This document shows, piece after piece, positions 62,497 to 64,000 of a stretch of DNA of 64,000 nt (position 1 is its first letter; each line of letters opens with the position of its first letter). The stretch is from positions 156,076 through 220,075 of the forward strand of contig JAYMTJ010000004.1 in the NCBI GenBank assembly GCA_036897525.1, read 5' to 3'. The position numbers and the translations under genes are program-made. Origin of the DNA: Pelargonium x hortorum. Taxonomy: Eukaryota > Streptophyta > Magnoliopsida > Geraniales > Geraniaceae. A model generated the notes under the pieces. It had not been told where the DNA came from and did no database searches. It was given only the letters and a program-made list of their open reading frames with translations.

Positions 62497-64000
62497 GAAG
62501 TACGAAGTATACAGGATGAGAAGAATCAATCAATCTTATTTCTGTAGATTACATTTAGGGATGCACTTTCGGCTAAGAGTTACCTTAAAGCAACTGGATA
62601 GAATTCCACGGAACCCTAGTAATAGTTTGAGTTTAAGGGATAGTAGTTTCTCGAAAGTTATAGAAAGTATAACTTATTCATTGACTTTATTGGACCCTAT
62701 ATCCACTTTATGTTGACTTTTCTTATAAGAACCCTTCCTGTGGTAAAGTGTATTTATTCGCTTTGTAGTTATTAGTATTGTGGTGACCCTAGTTACGAGA
62801 GATCCAAAGGTAAAAGGGCCCTGCTGAATGCCGTATTATAACAAGTTATAGGAAGAGCTTATACTTTTTTTACTCCGGTGTAGCAGTTACATATTTATTA
62901 TGTTGTGTTAATGAGTAGTTGATCCGAGTTTATATATAACTATGGACGAGACTTTATTCGGAGGGCCCTCCAGATGGGGAATCCTTTTATTTAGTTATAT
63001 ATTTAGGGTCACTAGGGAAATCAAATGGAGTCCCTTTGCGTAGGTAGTGCTTTATCTACTTTATCTATAGAATTAGACTCTCCAAGAAGACTCTTACTGA
63101 TGCGAGTCTTGGTGAGTTTTCTCCTTTCTCGTGAAATCCGTCCTAGAAAAAATAAGAAGAATGCTACTTAACTAGCTAGAAAAGGCGCTCTAAAAAGGCA
63201 TAAAGACAACTTTGAATTAATTCCAGTCTCGATAAAAGTCTAATTCCCCAGGATCGAATCCAGATCCAGAATTTGGGACTTCCCTTTCAATGACACTTAC
63301 TTATACTTAAAAGAAGAAATATATACCCCGCTCATTCCCTAGTCAGCTACTAAAACCCCTTTTTACTCGCTTTCAAGGATAAAAAAACTAACCAAATGAA
63401 AAAAAGGGAACTCTGATATTGCTGCGGTAAGTTGGTCAAAGAATTTCTAAGCTTTGTGCTTTACTAATCCGGAGAATTATTGATGTGATGTAAACAACTT
63501 GTTTCTACTTATACTATGAGCCATTCCTTAATTTTCGGGTACCCGAAATCAAAATAGAGTTCGTTAGCTGGCAGATTCCTGCGATAGATAGCTACAAGGA
63601 TACCCTATACCACCATCATTGACTTCGAAAAAACCGAATTTGTAAAAAAAACACTTCCCTTAAAATACCGAGAAATTAGAGACTAGAAGCCTTTCCTTTT
63701 TATTACCAGAGATTTTAGAGTTTTCCAATTTCTTTAAAAACGACTCTATACTAATGGAACCCTAGAATTCTTATCGCTCTTAAAACTAACAGAGGGGAAT
63801 TCCTCTCCTTTTCTAATTCTGATAGAATCCGATTTCTGGACTAGATTCACAAGGGAATAATCAAGACATTAGAGACTTCCTTTTATTTAGTTGAAGCAGA
63901 AGTTGAAATGTGTATCCTTTTGCCGGGTATTACAGGATTGGATTGATCTTTCTAGGAGAAGGTAGAAAAGTCTAGATGGAAATAAAGTAACTCTTATATA
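62497..64000. other. Non-coding tract, no gene recognised
   Basis: No gene is recognisable. CTGGATTCGATCCTGG, read on the minus strand at about 63250-63265, resembles a T arm but stands alone. The window ends in AT-rich DNA without a recognisable boundary. Confidence 0.6.

Noticed and set aside
62414-62716. Plus-strand 100-codon ATG frame
   Set aside because: It runs antisense across the tRNA-Phe-like relic and has no recognisable product.
1-64000. CRISPR array, insertion sequence or prophage-like system
   Set aside because: No regularly spaced repeats, no transposase or integrase frame and no terminal inverted repeats were seen.

Overview
No intact gene is recognisable anywhere in these 64 kb. 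The window reads as AT-rich (roughly one third G+C by eye) non-coding DNA of plant-organelle flavour. Stop codons, TAG especially, are dense in all six frames. The longest ATG-initiated open frame I could verify is about 109 codons. A back-of-envelope estimate for random DNA of this composition gives a longest stop-free run of about 125 codons, so the ORF spectrum by itself carries no coding signal. I found no rRNA core motif, no group II intron domain V, no transposase or reverse transcriptase, no CRISPR array and none of the standard organellar proteins.

The clues to origin are short. On the minus strand at 62426-62496 there is a 71-nt sequence aligning along its length with organellar/bacterial tRNA-Phe(GAA). 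The D arm, anticodon and variable loop are kept, but most stem pairing is lost. Further tRNA-like elements lie at 22703-22784 (+), 42738-42797 (+) and 46826-46895 (-); two of these share words at identical spacing. Around them are dispersed, diverged repeats: a 55-nt perfect repeat inside a ~115-bp related block at 13.2 and 42.8 kb with a weaker copy at 23.46 kb, a 21-nt exact repeat, a 23-nt tandem duplication and several shorter families. Together these suggest a gene-poor part of a large, recombining plant-type mitochondrial genome, comparable to the gene-less chromosomes known from some Silene species. The G+C is low for an angiosperm mitochondrion (usually 43-47%), so an algal organelle, a highly diverged lineage, or an artificial/model-generated sequence imitating organelle DNA cannot be excluded.

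Layout. 1-5455: non-coding with short repeats. 5456-5990: the most protein-like stretch, two overlapping open frames in different registers, product unknown. 5991-12770: non-coding. 12771-14000: G-rich plus strand with repeat copy A. 14001-20190: mixed non-coding. 20190-20400: GC-richer island with repeated TCGACT words. 22703-22784: tRNA-like element. 22785-24660: G-rich plus strand. 24661-24870: short direct-repeat pair. 24871-26950: C-rich plus strand, a sharp skew reversal. 26951-42735: non-coding, with a tandem duplication at 31.0 kb, a terminator-like hairpin at 36.5 kb and another C-rich block at 38.1-40.6 kb. 42738-42935: tRNA-like element followed closely by repeat copy B. 46826-46895: tRNA-like element. 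52355-52678: a GTG-initiated 107-codon frame of doubtful status. 52679-64000: non-coding with a low-complexity patch at 61.87-61.99 kb and the tRNA-Phe-like relic. No operon or pathway can be described because no functional gene is supported.
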